A stretch of 64,000 nt of DNA from Rhizopus arrhizus (GCA_024220505.1 JAKZZE010000013.1:1302001-1366000); one strand, 5' to 3'. Shown: positions 35,550 to 49,293, counted from the stretch's first letter. Translations and numbers: made by a program. The notes: generated from the sequence alone by a model not told the origin.

Positions 35550-38238
35550 CTATGTTATAAACAACCTGTGGTTAATACAAATAAATAAATAAAAAAGAGT
35601 ATAAATATACCGTATCATCTCTTCTGATTCAAGTTCACGACTATGACAATAATCCTTGCATGCAACACAAAATGTCTTTAAGCCTTTTGCATATTCGGTA
35701 TAAAACTAGATTTGAAAGTTATTAGATGATGAAAGAAGGGTACAAGGAACCATACCTTGAGACCCTCTGATAGATTTGTTTTAATCTCTTTATATTTAAG
35801 GTAAGCTTGATGCAAGTTTTGTAAAGCCTTTTCTCGTTTAGCCGACCCACTGTGAGAGGGCCTTGAGATGTATTGGTGATAAGCATCATTCAACTGTCTC
35901 AAAATGGCATTTTGCTTTTCATCCTCTTTATCCACCGTCATCACAAAATAATCGTATTTTCGTAACCCATCAACAAACAATTCTTCAAATTGTGCTGCTT
36001 CAATTTTTACTGTAGGTGACTTTGCTGTTAATTCGGCTGCTTTTTTTAATAAAGCGGGTGATATATCGTCTGCATTCGATGCCTTTTTGGCTTGATCAAT
36101 TAGGTTTCGACGCAGTCGTAAATGCTGGTTCATGTCCTCTGTTAGTCGCTTGATACGGAGTAACTGATCCTCTTGGCTGTCACCGCTCTTGTTATCATCC
36201 GATGGAATGGAATCTTCAAGTTCTTCTCTTGTGAGTGTCAGAACGTCAATGATCTTTGACCAGGTATCTAATTTACTCCGGACGACCACATCTGCCTTTT
36301 GGGCTGATGTCAATGTCTGTCGGTGCTTTTGGCCCTGGGTGACTAATTGCTGTGTTAAAATGTTGGACTCGGGTCGGTTCCAAACTAAACAAAATGAATA
36401 CTCATGAGAGAGAGAGGGCTTCTTTTTCCTTTACCTGATGTGTATTTTGATCTCAAAGCCTCATCTGTCTCATGCTCTTCATCCAACGCATTAAACGCGT
36501 CCTCCAAAATTTCTGCATTATTAAAGGAAGCCTTATGAACTTGCTCCCACATATCATACAATATCCGAGAACCTCCTTCGCTTCTTACTTCCGCAGCCTG
36601 TCTTAGGATAGATTCGGGCAAACCAGTGCTACTTCCAGCTGTGGCTAGTAATGTTGGCAAGTTTAAGGATTCAATCGAGCTAATTAGATATAGGAGTTTT
36701 TTTTTTAGCTTTTATTTTATAGAGTTAAATGAGTTACCTGTTATATACACCTGTCAATTCCTCCAGTTTTGCAATAATATCCTCTTTAATCAACCTTTCT
36801 TTTCTATCAACATAAACGCTAGCTGCCTGATGAACTGCAAATGGTACCAGCTTCTGAAACAAAGGTAGACCAATGATAGGATGAGGAGGAGCATCTGTAT
36901 TACTGCTTTCATTGTTCAACATGAGTGATACAGGATCTGAAATCTCCAAGGGAGGCACAGGGTTGACCATTTGCGTCTTCAAGATGGGCGGTAAAGAAGA
37001 AGGGAGTGGTATCCGTGCTAAATAAATCACGTCATTATCTTTCTCGGCTCTGGCAAGATTGGTCATAATGATTTGCTGCAGTGATTTTAGGTCATTGGCC
37101 ACAGCCAACGATATATATCTCGAATTTATTTTGATCATCTCCAAGGCGCGCTTGACATAATCCAAAGCAACCTGCAATCGACATAATTCCTCACCATACT
37201 TATCTTGAGAGAGGCATTCGCACGATTTTCGAAATTGTGCTGCTGCATGAAAATGAAGGGCCTTGACTTGTGTGTGGATCAACCAGGATACGGGGTATAC
37301 ATTTTGAATGGATGAATTGGAGGCAAACTCGTAGGCTGAATCATAAAATTCGGATATCTTGATGGCTAATCGTGCAATCGTCCCATCTCGAAGTTGATCC
37401 ATGGCTGCTTTTTGCCATACACATTCTTGCGCTTGAGCAAGCATCAGGTTTATCAAGGTCTGTAAAGCATAGGCTGACATATCGATCGTAGGTCCGATTC
37501 TCATTTCAGGTATAACTGTGTTTAGTAAATGTTGAAAGCATCCAGCTGAGCTCTACTGGTTCATAAAAATCCGTATCAATATATGAATGCAGCATATTAA
37601 AAAAACTTGCCTGAAAATAATTACACGCTCTCTTAACTCCCTCCGTTGTTGATTTATTTTCTGCATTACCCAGTTGACTATAAATAGCACCAATTGAATA
37701 TAAAATACAGGCTTTTTCATAATTCATGTTTCGATGTGCTATTTATGCAGCATTAGATTTTTTTGAATAATCTGTTTTAAGGAAACTTACATGTTATTTG
37801 TGGCGCATCTGTTGAAATAGGCAGATACCAAGGAAACTCAACACCAATCTAACCATCAACTGTTAGTGAATTAATGAGATAAGTGAAAATACAAACATCA
37901 ATAGGAAACTTGGAACTAATAAAAACAAGCTGAGCATAATATCTAAATGATGTTTTTTGTTAAATAAGCTCAACTCTGGTTTGTTATCTTGCTTATTTTT
38001 ACTTGATGAGTCTGTTGAGTGATTTCTCATTTGATTCCATAAATATACAATCGTTTCTCAATTCGTCTAGAATTCGAAAGTCATCTGTGTATAAATCGGG
38101 ATGTTCTGCATAACTGTTGGATATATATTCTTTTAAATAAGGCGTCATAGACACACGTATCGTTTTCTTGGGATTACAAGCCAACATATTTGTCATTTCA
38201 CTCGGTTTTTCACAATGTAATGAACTCGGCGAGAACAT
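35550..38238 (-). CDS. RIM20: BRO1-domain protein, Rim20/PalA (ALIX family)
   Basis: Scaffold of the alkaline-pH (Rim/Pal) pathway: it binds ESCRT-III Snf7 through the BRO1 domain and presents the Rim101/PacC factor for proteolysis. Eight exons (complement): 38003..38238, 37897..37942, 37791..37848, 37611..37738, 36738..37552, 36435..36679, 35756..36384, 35550..35705, giving 770 residues (PalA is ~800). The BRO1 domain spans ~1-370, with [17 protein letters not shown] and [14 protein letters not shown]. The rest is the helical V domain. Intron 4 has a GC donor (GCAAGT at 37610 downwards); only this choice restores the family sequence [14 protein letters not shown] further 45-nt intron near the 3' end is possible and would leave the same stop. 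ALIX-type proline-rich tail absent, which favours Rim20/PalA over Bro1. Confidence 0.92.
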
Positions 38239-39241
38239 GGTTGCGAATTAAAAAAAAAAAAAAAAAAAAAAGAAAAAAAGAAAGAAAAAACGCTTATTTT
38301 ATATTTTTTACTTTTCTTGGTAATAGGGTGTGTGTAGTAGGTTGAAGCATGGATTTGCTCCAATTAATAATCAACTGAAAGTTTACTTTGACTGAAGAAA
38401 GGCTCTGATCCCTCCAGTATTTATTTCTCATTATTTATATCAATGCCTTTTACATTTAAATACAAGAAAAGAGCGATATTGTTTACTGCAAATTGATAAA
38501 TTTTATTCTTTTAGTACTTCACTGTATATGTACACGCGTAATCCATCAACCAATACAAAAAAGCTAAAAATACAATTCTTTATCTTTGACTAGATCAAAT
38601 AGGATATTTTCACAAAACAAGATCAACTTTTTTATGTACAATAAAAGAGGAGTTTAAAGTTGAAATAATAAATTTAGCTTTTTCATTGGCTTTATACATG
38701 TAGTCTTCAGAAAAACAAACAAATATTCCTATTGGCTGATATGATTATGCGTCTAATGATTTACATGGCATAGAGAGGGACGTGCTTATAAACAAATAAT
38801 TTTCTTTTTGTATAAAGTACTGTTTTAACGGTCTCCTACAAAGTAATATAAATTTGCTTTTTAATATAATTCTATTTTTGGTATTTTAATTATTTCAACT
38901 GTAAACTTGACTTACCCAATAAAAACTATGAATTCAACGGGTTAGAAAATCGCCACTAGTGATTTTTATGAACTGCATAGACTCATATTGAATGAAAACC
39001 AAACTAAGCAATCTTAAATACGATAAGGGCCACCACCAAATCAATTCTTTCATGACAGGTTCATGTAGTCTTATACATTAACACGTGTCACTGAGCCACT
39101 GCTTGGTGGTAGTGGCGTATAAAGCCTTGAAAGAAATGGCGGAATTTATCTTTGCAATAACTTTTTTAGATATACTGTCAACTACCTTTTGTAATTTCCT
39201 TTTTTGGTAGATTCCTATGAATTGCATCATTTAATGATCCG

Positions 39242-39620
39242 CTACTTATTCAATTGAACTTCTAAATCAATAGAGCCATTGTTCACACTGAGCGATTTAT
39301 ATTCTCCAATGAGTGTAGTACCATTACCTTTCCAATTTTTAATCTAAAAATAAACAATTACAATGAACAATAAGACAGTATATGTATACAAAAGGTAAAG
39401 AAGAATAAGGAGCTGTAAGCTAGTAACGCAATATGTTGATAATCTTTATAGCTGGCACAAGCTTTCAATAAAGGAATAAGCACTACTAGCTCAAAGCATT
39501 TTGTTGTTTGATTATTTAAGTAATGGATATTGTTTTTCACCTGAATGATGTATCTTCTGCTTAGTTCCACGGTAATGGTCATGTCCTTGTTGAAATCGAC
39601 GAATCCAATGAAGAGCAACC
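39242..39620 (-). pseudogene. possible two-exon gene end or eroded fragment
   Basis: Reading 39541..39618 and 39242..39343 on the minus strand, joined at GT/AG ends in phase 0, gives a ~60-residue beta-rich sequence (FVDFNKDMTITVELSRRYIIQ then IKNWKGNGTTLIGEYKS...) ending in TAG. The implied intron of 197 nt is long for this locus, and no upstream exons or start could be fixed. It may be the tail of an unrecognised gene or a decayed copy. Confidence 0.25.
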
Positions 39621-39915
39621 CAGTCCTTTCTATAAGGTGAATTATAATAAAAAACAGCCATCTTCGTCACCCTGGATAAGATGTCCAAACACTGCCGCTA
39701 TTATAAGGCTATGGGCCACAGCTGCAAACTTTGTCCTAAGAAACCTATTGAATTCTGCGCCTGTTTTACATAAGATGTTAACGGCCATTTAAGTGTTCAC
39801 TGTACGCATGCACCTCCTGCCGAACCTAAGATTTCCAAACGCTCCCGTCATGTCGCATCCGAATTCAATGCCACATCGCAAGCTGTTGCTGCTCCTCGCG
39901 GTGCTAAGATAACTT
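39575..39915 (+). pseudogene. zinc-knuckle-like retroelement/transposon relic
   Basis: From the ATG at about 39691 the plus strand reads a Cys/His-rich segment (CRYYKAMGHSCKLCPKKP, followed by EFCACF), an in-frame TAA, and then about 45 more open codons (HAPPAEPKISKRSRH..., ATSQAVAAPRG). Composition is GC-richer than the surroundings. This resembles the Cys/His segments of mobile-element proteins, but the spacing is not a canonical CCHC, and identity is unproven. Two ends of different relics appear to abut here. Confidence 0.3.
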
Positions 39916-40717
39916 TTCTTTCATGTATGCTATTTTATAGTGAAAAAATTTTGAAAGGAGCGGTTATCAGCTGTCATGGCGTTTAAAATTGTAAAGAGTG
40001 TAAAACACTGTGGTTGCGTTATATTAGCACTTTCAAAACATCGATAAACTGGTCATGAATGGTCAAAGTAGACCAGATACTTTCAAAGGTAACATATTAT
40101 GCTGTATCGAACACAGCTTCAATTTTTGAGTAGGATTTAGCTATTTATGACAAGATTCATTTTATTATTCATTTAAACTTTTTTTTTTTTTTTTTTTTTC
40201 AAAAAGTTGAAACAGGCTGTAAAGAAGTATCATTACTACTCATAGATCCGTATCCTTTAACCATGTCTATTATTTAGGTAATATGTCTTCATTCTAAACA
40301 CCTGTGATCAGACAAAGCTATTTGAAGCCTTTAGTGTTTTCATTTGAATTCTTGTCTCATTTAAGAATAGTAATCAAAAAATAAAGCACATATCAAACTT
40401 TTGAAAATGCTTGTTAACCGATTATCTTTCAAAATATAATGCCACATAGAGAAGCTTTTAAGATTGGCAGAAAAAAAAAGGACCTCACAGCAAACTATAA
40501 AAACTATTCAAAAAATTTTATTATAAAAGCATGCGAGGGTATCTCAATTGTCTTCATCCTATATTCTTACTCCTTTATACGAAATAACAATAAAAAAAAG
40601 ATGTGCACACATCTCTTATATATACACATTATTTAAACTTTTTTTTTGCTTTCTTTTTTCTCTAGTTTCTTTCTTTCACTTTTTCTCCATTATTTGATTA
40701 ATTATGTCCTCATACTT

Positions 40718-43700
40718 TTATACCCAACTAGTCCATCCTTCATACATGAGACAGAGATTATCTGCAGAAGTAGCTTGTTCAATAGTTTTTGATACTTGTT
40801 CAGAAACGCTCATCCTGTGCTGTACTCCAAAATCAACTCCTTCTAGTTTGGATCGTATCCTTTTCATGATCTTTGCTACATGTGTAATCTTTGGTAGTTT
40901 ATCTGAGAAATAGCAGTGAATATCATAATAGACATATGTAAAACAGGAACTTACTGGTCTGTGATTCAGCTGCTTCATTATTTTGATCGTCTGTGTATTC
41001 AGTATCATTATCTTCAACTGCTTCGCTTTTTGGCTCGTCTGTGACAGGAACAGCAGATGTACTGCTTGCTTTGCTGTCAGGACCAAACTCTTCCAATATC
41101 TTAAGAGAAGAACAGTATTCTACATAGGACGTTTGAATTAATTTTATAAAATCTGCCAATTGAGCATAAGTCCAATCTGATTCGTAGTTCTGGTTTGTTT
41201 CAACTTGTTTCTCTAATTTTTTCAATTGACTATCCATGCGTGTCAATGCATCAAAAACTGACTGATTACGGTATAAAATATTAGAGTAACAGTAGAGTGC
41301 ATATTTTTTTGAATACCAACCTTGGAAGCCTTTTGGGCAGGGCGCAATTCATTATCTTCGTCAGCCTCGATAATAATAATAGACTCCAATAAAGGCAAAA
41401 TGCCCTCCAAAGGGGATCGTGATCGAGTAACAATGAATTTGACACATGAAAGCCTTTCCCTCACTTTAGAAAGAATATAAGAAGGCACTCGATAGACAGC
41501 CGTCTCATTTTCGTTTTGGTCCGTAGCTGGTTGCTCATCTCTATCTTCTTCTTCCTCACTTTCTTCCTCTTCATTCAAGTAATCGTTTCCAAATATCTGC
41601 CATCGATGCAAGTTTTCTTCAAGCGCAGCCAGTTCCTCGGCTACCGTTTGATGGTCATGCTCCAGTTGCGTCTGATTTCGGTTGATGTGAGTTGCCACCA
41701 AACCAAGGCTCCTTTGCAACTCCCTCATCTGCCTGTGTCCAGCTTCCTCGGCTTCGTATTCCCAATCAACAAGCGGGTCATAGACGAAGGCATCAAGTAA
41801 AGTAATGAGTACCTCTTTATGCTTACGAAGCACCATCAATGTTTCTTCTGCAGCCGTTCTAAACGGACCATCGATGCCCATGATGCCAAGGGCGTTGTGC
41901 AGATTTTGCGTTAAGCGGTAAGGTACAAGCTCAGGTACACGAAGTCGACGGCCCTTTTCAAAGCATACGTTGTAATCAATGTGAATCATCTCGCCCGATC
42001 TGAAATCAACCAGCATATTGTCTAAATGTCTGTCACCCAACCCGATAATGTATCCAATCATTGAAGTCACAGCGAGAGAACGGGCAAAGGAAGTGCTCTT
42101 GTTAATCCACTCCTCAGCAGTAGAGCTAGAATAATACAGTTCTTTTTCTAATAAATCGCCGGGTGTTTCCTTAACCAATTCCAAATAAACCTTTTTCAGT
42201 ATGTGTTTGGGCCAGTGCCTTCTATTGGTCGATACGCGTAAACCAGCTGCTTTTAGGGCAGCATAGACCTTATTTGCAAAGTTCTCGGTAGGTCGCATGG
42301 AGAGTGCGTGCAGGATGGCTTCGTTGGGTTTATCGTTATTGAGAACCATATGAGCGGCCGATTCCCTCTTTTGCCATTTTTTGAATAATGCATATAGAGG
42401 TGTAGCTTCGTTGACCCATTGAATCATGCCAGACCTGTCGCGCAATGGGATGACAGCGTAAGTTCTGGCTCTCATACCACGCAAGGCAGTTGTTTCATTT
42501 TCATTCAGCAGACCATTGGTCGTGGTTAATAATTGCATGATACGTTCATCAAGATGGAGGTCTTCGTGGCCCTTGAACAGATATGGGTATTTTTTGCCAT
42601 CAGATCCTTTGAAGTCAAGTTTTTTGGGTTTTGTCTTGGTGGGTATGACAATGACATTAGATCCAAATGAATCAATATAACAATCAAGATCGCTATGACC
42701 AGGCATGCCAATGGAAGTATTCTTCAAGTTGTATAGGTAAGGTGATACCTCACTGAGTTCAAGTACACGCACTTTATGGGTTTCTTCCATAAGAGTACGA
42801 TGAAGCTATTATAAATATTAAATACCGCTTCAAATATACGTTAGCGCTTTTCAGGGTTACCTGTTGAAAGCATTCCCACCCTTCGCGATATTCTTTGATA
42901 CTCTTTGGTTTTTGAAGAAGCAAAAAGGCATCTAATATCTCTTTACCGTACATCCTCACAAACCAACGTTGGTGAGGAGTCAATATCTCGCTTATTTCAA
43001 GACCATGTATAGCAGCCATGAATTTATCGATAGCAGATATAATAGGTTTCATGCAATTATCATAAAGCTCAAAAAAGATTTTTTCCTTTTCTGCTTCCTC
43101 TTTTATAGTCGATGTTTCCAGTTGAGCAATTTCTACATCCAGATCAGTAAAGTTTCCCATGACATCAAACTGCAAGTCTCCAATCATATTCATCATATGT
43201 TCCTCTACCAAGATCGTCATTCTCTGAATCTCTTCAGCCATGCGACTTGTCGATACCCACAAGAGTTCGTTACGTTCTATCATACGATTGGCAATGATAT
43301 CTAATGCCTGCTTCGTGTCTTTGTTGGTCTTTGAAGAACTGGAGCTCACAATGACATCATAAATGATTTCGCGAGGATATTCATCACATATACGGCAAAT
43401 TAGCTTGCTAATTACCTGCCGAATGAATTCATTAGGGTGGTTAAGCTGTGCAAACAGTTGGGGTGTCACTCGCTTCCAAAGATCGATTCGGACAGTATCA
43501 ATGTGCTCGCAATAGATGGATTGTAATGCTGTGCCGTATTTTGAAAGAATACGCAAGAGTCTTAGAGTAGCTGTTGTTACCATTGAAGTATTAGAAACTT
43601 CATCATTCTGTAATAATAAAAGTGAGCAATTCAGTCGTCTTCTTGAAATGATACTTTACGTGGGATATGTGTATATCTAAAGAAAGGTAACGGAAATAGG

Positions 43701-45574
43701 CTTGAGCAGATGCATAAAACTTGTCTATGACCATCTTGTGTAATATATCATATATCGCTATAATATTGGTCTCATTTTCTGGTTTCAGAAATGGAACAAG
43801 TTGGCGTAAGCCATTAACAAGAGAGTGACACGATGAGCTGCTATCATTTCCGATAGAAGAAGAGTAGTTGATCAGTAGCTCAAATATCATCTAAAAATAA
43901 GCAATAAGTTATGTTATCCTTTTCTAGAGAACTTTGTACCTTCTCCAATTGCTTTTTATCCACTGTGTTATCTGCATAAGTTAGGTTTTTTTGGATTTCT
44001 GCCTTTGCCCATACAGCAATAGCCATTGTAGGTTCTGGTTGAAGAATTTCTTCTAGAATGCGCCATCCTTGTTTATAATGATGCGTTGCATATTCAAACC
44101 AGGGCCTTCCATCTGTGGTATTTGTCTCAATCGATTTTTCTAAAGCATTATCAATGCAAGCTTCCACTGGTGATTGCATCTCCGTAGCGACGCGTTTTAC
44201 AAAATTAGGATCGAGTTTCTCAAGCAAGCTGGTTGCTTTGTCTTCAGGGCTGCTTTTTAAATAGCGAGCAATATTGCGGTATGTCCTACTTGCTAATTCC
44301 TTGTATTCTGGTACAGAGGCAACATGAGTCATGATTGTATTCAAGGTATCCATTGCTTCGGCATAAGCAGACTGGCTAAATAGGATCTTGGTGCGTTCAT
44401 ACAACGCCCTGTATTTTGTATCGGGTGCTTGGGCTGCCTTCTCGATTAATTTCTCTGCAAGCAACATATTGCCTTGTCTTCGTGCTACCTTGGCTGTGTG
44501 GAGGTAAATTGAGTTCATGTACTGAGTAACAACAGAATCTGCCTGCGCTCCTCCGTTCAGGTGATACAGCTTCTCAAATTCAGTACATAATCGAGCCCAA
44601 TGTTTGGTTTCAGACACTGGATGTAATGTGCTGTTTACTGCTACTTCAGAATCATACCAATCTCTAGCACTGGCTACCAGATGCTCCCAACCTGTAAATA
44701 ATAACTGCAACTCCAACAGATTGGTGATGTTTGAAAAGATACCATCTTTCAACGTATGAAGCATTCGGCTGGTTATTTGGGAAGTGATGTCGTCATTCTT
44801 TTCCGCATCAGGTACAAGCCAATGTCTGAAATCGTCCAGTCGATTGAGCTTAGTGCATGCTTCTAAGGGAGCAACCTTGACAAAGTTTTGCATTTCTCGA
44901 AAAGCGTCTTCTTGATTTTTCAATGTTTCTTCTCCAGAATTAAAAGCGTGCAAAGCCTGGTAAATGAAATCATTTTCAGGAGCTGAAGTAAGAATATCTC
45001 CAATGGAATGATAATCTTCTAAACAAGTATAAAAATCAATTGCCTAGGTTTAATGTATGAGCAAACTGTGAGCTTGTAACATTATATTCTTACTTGGCGA
45101 TCAAGCATATGCAAAATTCCATGTTCATCAATTGTACCAAGTGATCTCAGAGTTGATAAAGATTTAATAGCCAATTCATCACGTCCCTTCAAAACCAAAT
45201 GGTTAATATAGGCGTTAATTTGCACTTTTGGATTTTTTTTTTACCGAAGCAAAAAGAGCAGCTGTTTGAAACCATGAAACCTTTGTGTTATCATTCGTAC
45301 CAAGGCTTTTGTTCAAGGGGCCAATATAACCTTCAAAACTCCAGTTTTCTTTAAACTCTGGAAACATCTGGTACGCCTTACAAATGACCTTCTTGTACCA
45401 TGATTGAAGGCCGTATATCATATCCGTATATTTCTTTTTGATATAAACTTCTACTAAATCCCTTAGATAGCCGTTCACTTCTTTAAACCAAAGTACAGGG
45501 TTAGAAGACATATTCGTTTCCATTTCCTTTAAAGCCTACAAAGAAAAAGATTAGTAAATAAGCTGCAAATAATA

Positions 45575-45622
<48 letters not shown>

Positions 45623-48600
45623 CATAATGTTAACAATCATTAAATCATCACTTCGAGCAAGTTTAGCGCCTTTGATCATATTTGGTCGAATACGAGAAAA
45701 ATAATCTTGACAAGTTTTTTTGTTGGTTCTAAAAAAGACGAGGCTAGGTCGAGGAACAGCGGGTAAAGTACCTGTGGCACAACCATCAGATGCATTTAAT
45801 ATTTGAAGCTCTAATCGATTAAGCAAAAGCAAAAGATGCTGAAGCAGACTGTTTTTATCTGAGTCACTTAATAGGAGAAAAAATAAATATGAATGAATAT
45901 ATGAAGAAAATAAAATATAGACATCTTACGTTTCCTCTTCATTTGTAACAAAAGAGCTTAATGTTCGCTCAAAAGCGGCTAAAGTCTATAAAACGTTTTA
46001 ATTATTAATCCTCTTTATGTTTCTTTTACCTGTTGAGGATTGCCAAAGGGTGTACGTAAACGGGATAATATACAATACCGGGCTGACTCCCACATAGCCC
46101 AATAATGCATCAAAACTTCGCTGTTGTCAATTAAATCAATGATCTCATCCATTGGCATATCTATAAACAATTTAAATTGTCAATTATTACTTTACCCTTT
46201 TTTTATTACCTTCATGAAGCTCAGTAAATAGTGATATATTTTTCATGTTGCCTAAAGTATCGCAGTGATGAAATAATCTTCTAGCCCATTCAGTTGTAGA
46301 AATATACTCTATTTTGGATGTATCGTTGGACCCTAATAAGTGCTTACCCATCCCTAATTGCTTCATAACAATTTCATAATGTACTGGGCGGAAAGATCCT
46401 GTGTGAGGAGTAGCCATAATTGTATTCTAAGAAAAAATTTACATTAATCAAATTATGATACATATTACTTTCCATTCATTCATTTTTTTACTTGAAGCGA
46501 TAACATGGCATTATCTTCCAACTTAGTTACATTAGATATCAGAAAAGGATTAAGTGAGACAACCAAATCTTTGCTTGCATCTTGAATTTTTGGATGAGGA
46601 TCATTTATACTATATTTTCTGTATTTACTACTTTGCCAGAACGAGTTAATATATATATATACATACCTTCTTTGTACTAGTTGTAAAACTGAATCTAAAG
46701 TACCTATCGATCCACAGAGTTGGCAATAATATGTAATAAGGTTCAATACACTTTCTTTTATATCCCTGTTCCTTTCAATGCCTAAGGATCAAAAGCAAAG
46801 AGCTTCTTTAGAAAAAAAAACTATACGCACACAAAAGGAGCCACCTGATTTTTTTCTTACCTGCTGCAAAAAGAAAACCAGATATAATCGGTTTTAAGTG
46901 GGCAGTTATATCAAGTTGAATAGTCTCCATGTTACAAACAGATGTCAGAATAGATTGAACAAGCTCACATAACATTTGGCGCGAATTTAAGGTTAGTTCA
47001 ACCCAATAATCCAGCATATCAGAAATAATGCAGCTCATCGTATTAAACCCATTCTCATCATCCCACATGTAGCTTAGACTAATGTGATAAAATTAAAGTT
47101 AACAAAATAAACAGAAACCATTGTTAAAATAAGTTCGCATCATACCTTGACCAGTAATTAAACAGCATTTGCAAAATAGGAGCAAATAAATCACCACGCC
47201 TATAAGTCCAAGCCATACAGAGAGTATTTGCAGAAATCAATAAATTTTTAAGCTGGTATTCTTTCCAAACTAGAGCAATATCTAGCAGAAAATAATTGAA
47301 AAATAAAATCTCTTCTACAATTGCAGGGTTTGCGCTTATCCGAGTACTGCTATTCTCATACTGAAATGCACAATGGTGATGCTCCAACAAATTCATTGTT
47401 TTAGAAAACCTCTTTGGCACAACCTCCTTTTCTGTAGGCAATCCTTGTATGGACGCTTTCTTTTTTTCAAGATGTTCGACTAACTTTTGGTTGATATGTG
47501 CCCTACCTTCATTCGCTGTTCCTGTTCTTATCAAATATCTGAGCAAAACAAGAATACTTTTCTTTAACTTTTTGTTTTCTGGGTATTTTTGGCGTAAAGC
47601 AAATAGTGGTGAAATGTTGACATCCAGCATTCTTTGAAAGACTTCTTTGTCAATATCGGATTGCCATAAATTAATAAACTATAAATAATTCAATAATTGA
47701 TCTGTACTCCCCTTTTTTTGGTTTACCTGCATTAATATTTCTATGTATTTGATAGGATCAGCTGAAGATTCTAATTCGGTTTGTTCTCCAAGATATAAAT
47801 ATATTTGGTATTGAAATTGACGATACTTTAAAGGGCAATGGGATACAATGAGTAAAAGTATATCTCTCGCTAAGTAACATATAAATAGTCAAATCATGCT
47901 TGTTTTAAAGGCTTAGACTTACACATCTCAATCCATGATATATCGGGTAGAAGTGTTAATGCATCTGTAACGACATGCAACGTTTTTGGAAGCATCACAT
48001 CAAACGAAGTTTCTACTATATTCTTGTCTCTATAAGCTTGAATCTCTGAAATGAATGGAATAATTGTCTTTAGCATTGTACGATAACAACTACAGATAAA
48101 AATAAGTTGTCTTTTCATTACTAATGGAACTATGGCTTTACCTTAATACAGTTGTACAACTTTCCCATTTTTGCTTATATTCCTTCATATCCTTCCTATA
48201 AAGTGATCTCAGTTCACTTATGATACTTTCGATATCTGATAAGAGATGTCCCAAAAGCTCCATTGCGAAAGGTATATGGTTTGCCCAAAACCGATTAAAT
48301 TTGCCATAAGTGGATATAAGAATTGATTTTTTTGCATCAGGTATATTTTCATCCATATTCCATCCTACCAATAAATCAATGATATCCTATAATGATAATT
48401 TTACAGTAAGTCATTTCTGTTCATTCTAGCAGTAAAAAAAAAAAATTACTGTAAATCGTTGATCAAATAAATCTGGGTATTGTTCAGAAATGACACTGAA
48501 TATGTCAATAATAACTGGAAGATATTCTGAGGAATCCATCGTGTCCAAGAAAGATATAACACCAGCTAATATTGTAGGTGACATTTCAAATGCCTGTCGA

Positions 48601-49293
48601 TAAGTATATTGGTCTGCTGCTGAATCGACGAGTATCTATTAACAAAGAATGGTTCACTTGAGTATGTTCTTTTCCTTTATGCCTTTCTTACTTGCTTCAA
48701 CAAATTAAGTAGCCATTTCTTCCATTCGCGGTCCTTTCTGATATCAACTGCGGAGATATCCACACTAGGCCAAACAGTCAATCTGTCAAAAATCCAACTT
48801 AAAGCAAGATCTAAACGGGTATAACATGCCAATCCAGACACAAGATTAACAAATACTTGTTTCATTGCCAAAGGTGCTTTAGGCATCTCAATAGCACGTT
48901 GAAGTCTTTCGTCATGAATACAAATATCGAGTAGTTTCATTTGTTCTTGTCGAAATTGAAGTGAATCAGATGCTACAATAGTACGAGACTCTTCCATCAA
49001 TTTCAATAACTGTGTTGCATTGGTAATTCTGTGGTTAAAATTAGCCTCGTCATCATCATTTAAAATACGTCGTAAGATCTGAACTGCTCGTGAATCGTTC
49101 TTTTCTTCTGCTTTTTTTTTTTTTTTTTTTTTTGAAAAGTAAGAATTGAACCTTTTTAAGAAAATGTAATTGCTGTTCTTTCTTTACCATAAATTGGTCT
49201 CTGTCTTTGGTGTCTTTCCCTATTAGACCCTCGTTGCGCATTCTTGTTATGGTTGTTTCCTGTTCCATAAGAATTATACTTTCTGGAACTCAT
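40718..49293 (-). CDS. SMG1: SMG1 phosphatidylinositol-3-kinase-related protein kinase (nonsense-mediated decay)
   Basis: Phosphorylates UPF1 to trigger nonsense-mediated mRNA decay. Twenty-two exons (complement): 49188..49293, 48692..49110, 48450..48635, 48142..48386, 47923..48089, 47727..47869, 47146..47678, 46861..47078, 46667..46781, 46492..46618, 46210..46426, 46030..46160, 45930..45985, 45620..45866, 45245..45535, 45094..45186, 43940..45043, 43660..43890, 42861..43607, 41321..42805, 40955..41261, 40718..40902. This closes in frame at 2450 residues. HEAT-like N-terminus, FAT region (~870-1470; AMWESARYCILSRLRTP and FFRTNKKTCQDYFSRIR match SMG1), kinase loop GDRHLDN (~2049-2055) and IDYNVCFEKGRRLRVPE, which is diagnostic of SMG1 rather than ATR/TOR. 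The FATC tail ends ATSADNLCLMYEGWTSWV. The start at 49293 gives an Asn/Arg/Gln-rich N-terminus. Confidence 0.93.

Larger units (their letters stand above)
38239..40717. other. intergenic region with relics
   Basis: Between the SMG1 3' end and the RIM20 start. Mostly AT-rich non-coding sequence with T/A homopolymers (38247-38270, 40183-40199). Two coding-like relics lie at 39242-39620 (minus) and 39575-39915 (plus), annotated separately. Confidence 0.45.

Noticed and set aside
37506..37610. Read-through tail after YFQ in the RIM20 exon ([14 protein letters not shown]...).
   Set aside because: The alternative frame, reached by a GC-AG intron, gives the conserved BRO1 sequence, so the tail is intronic.
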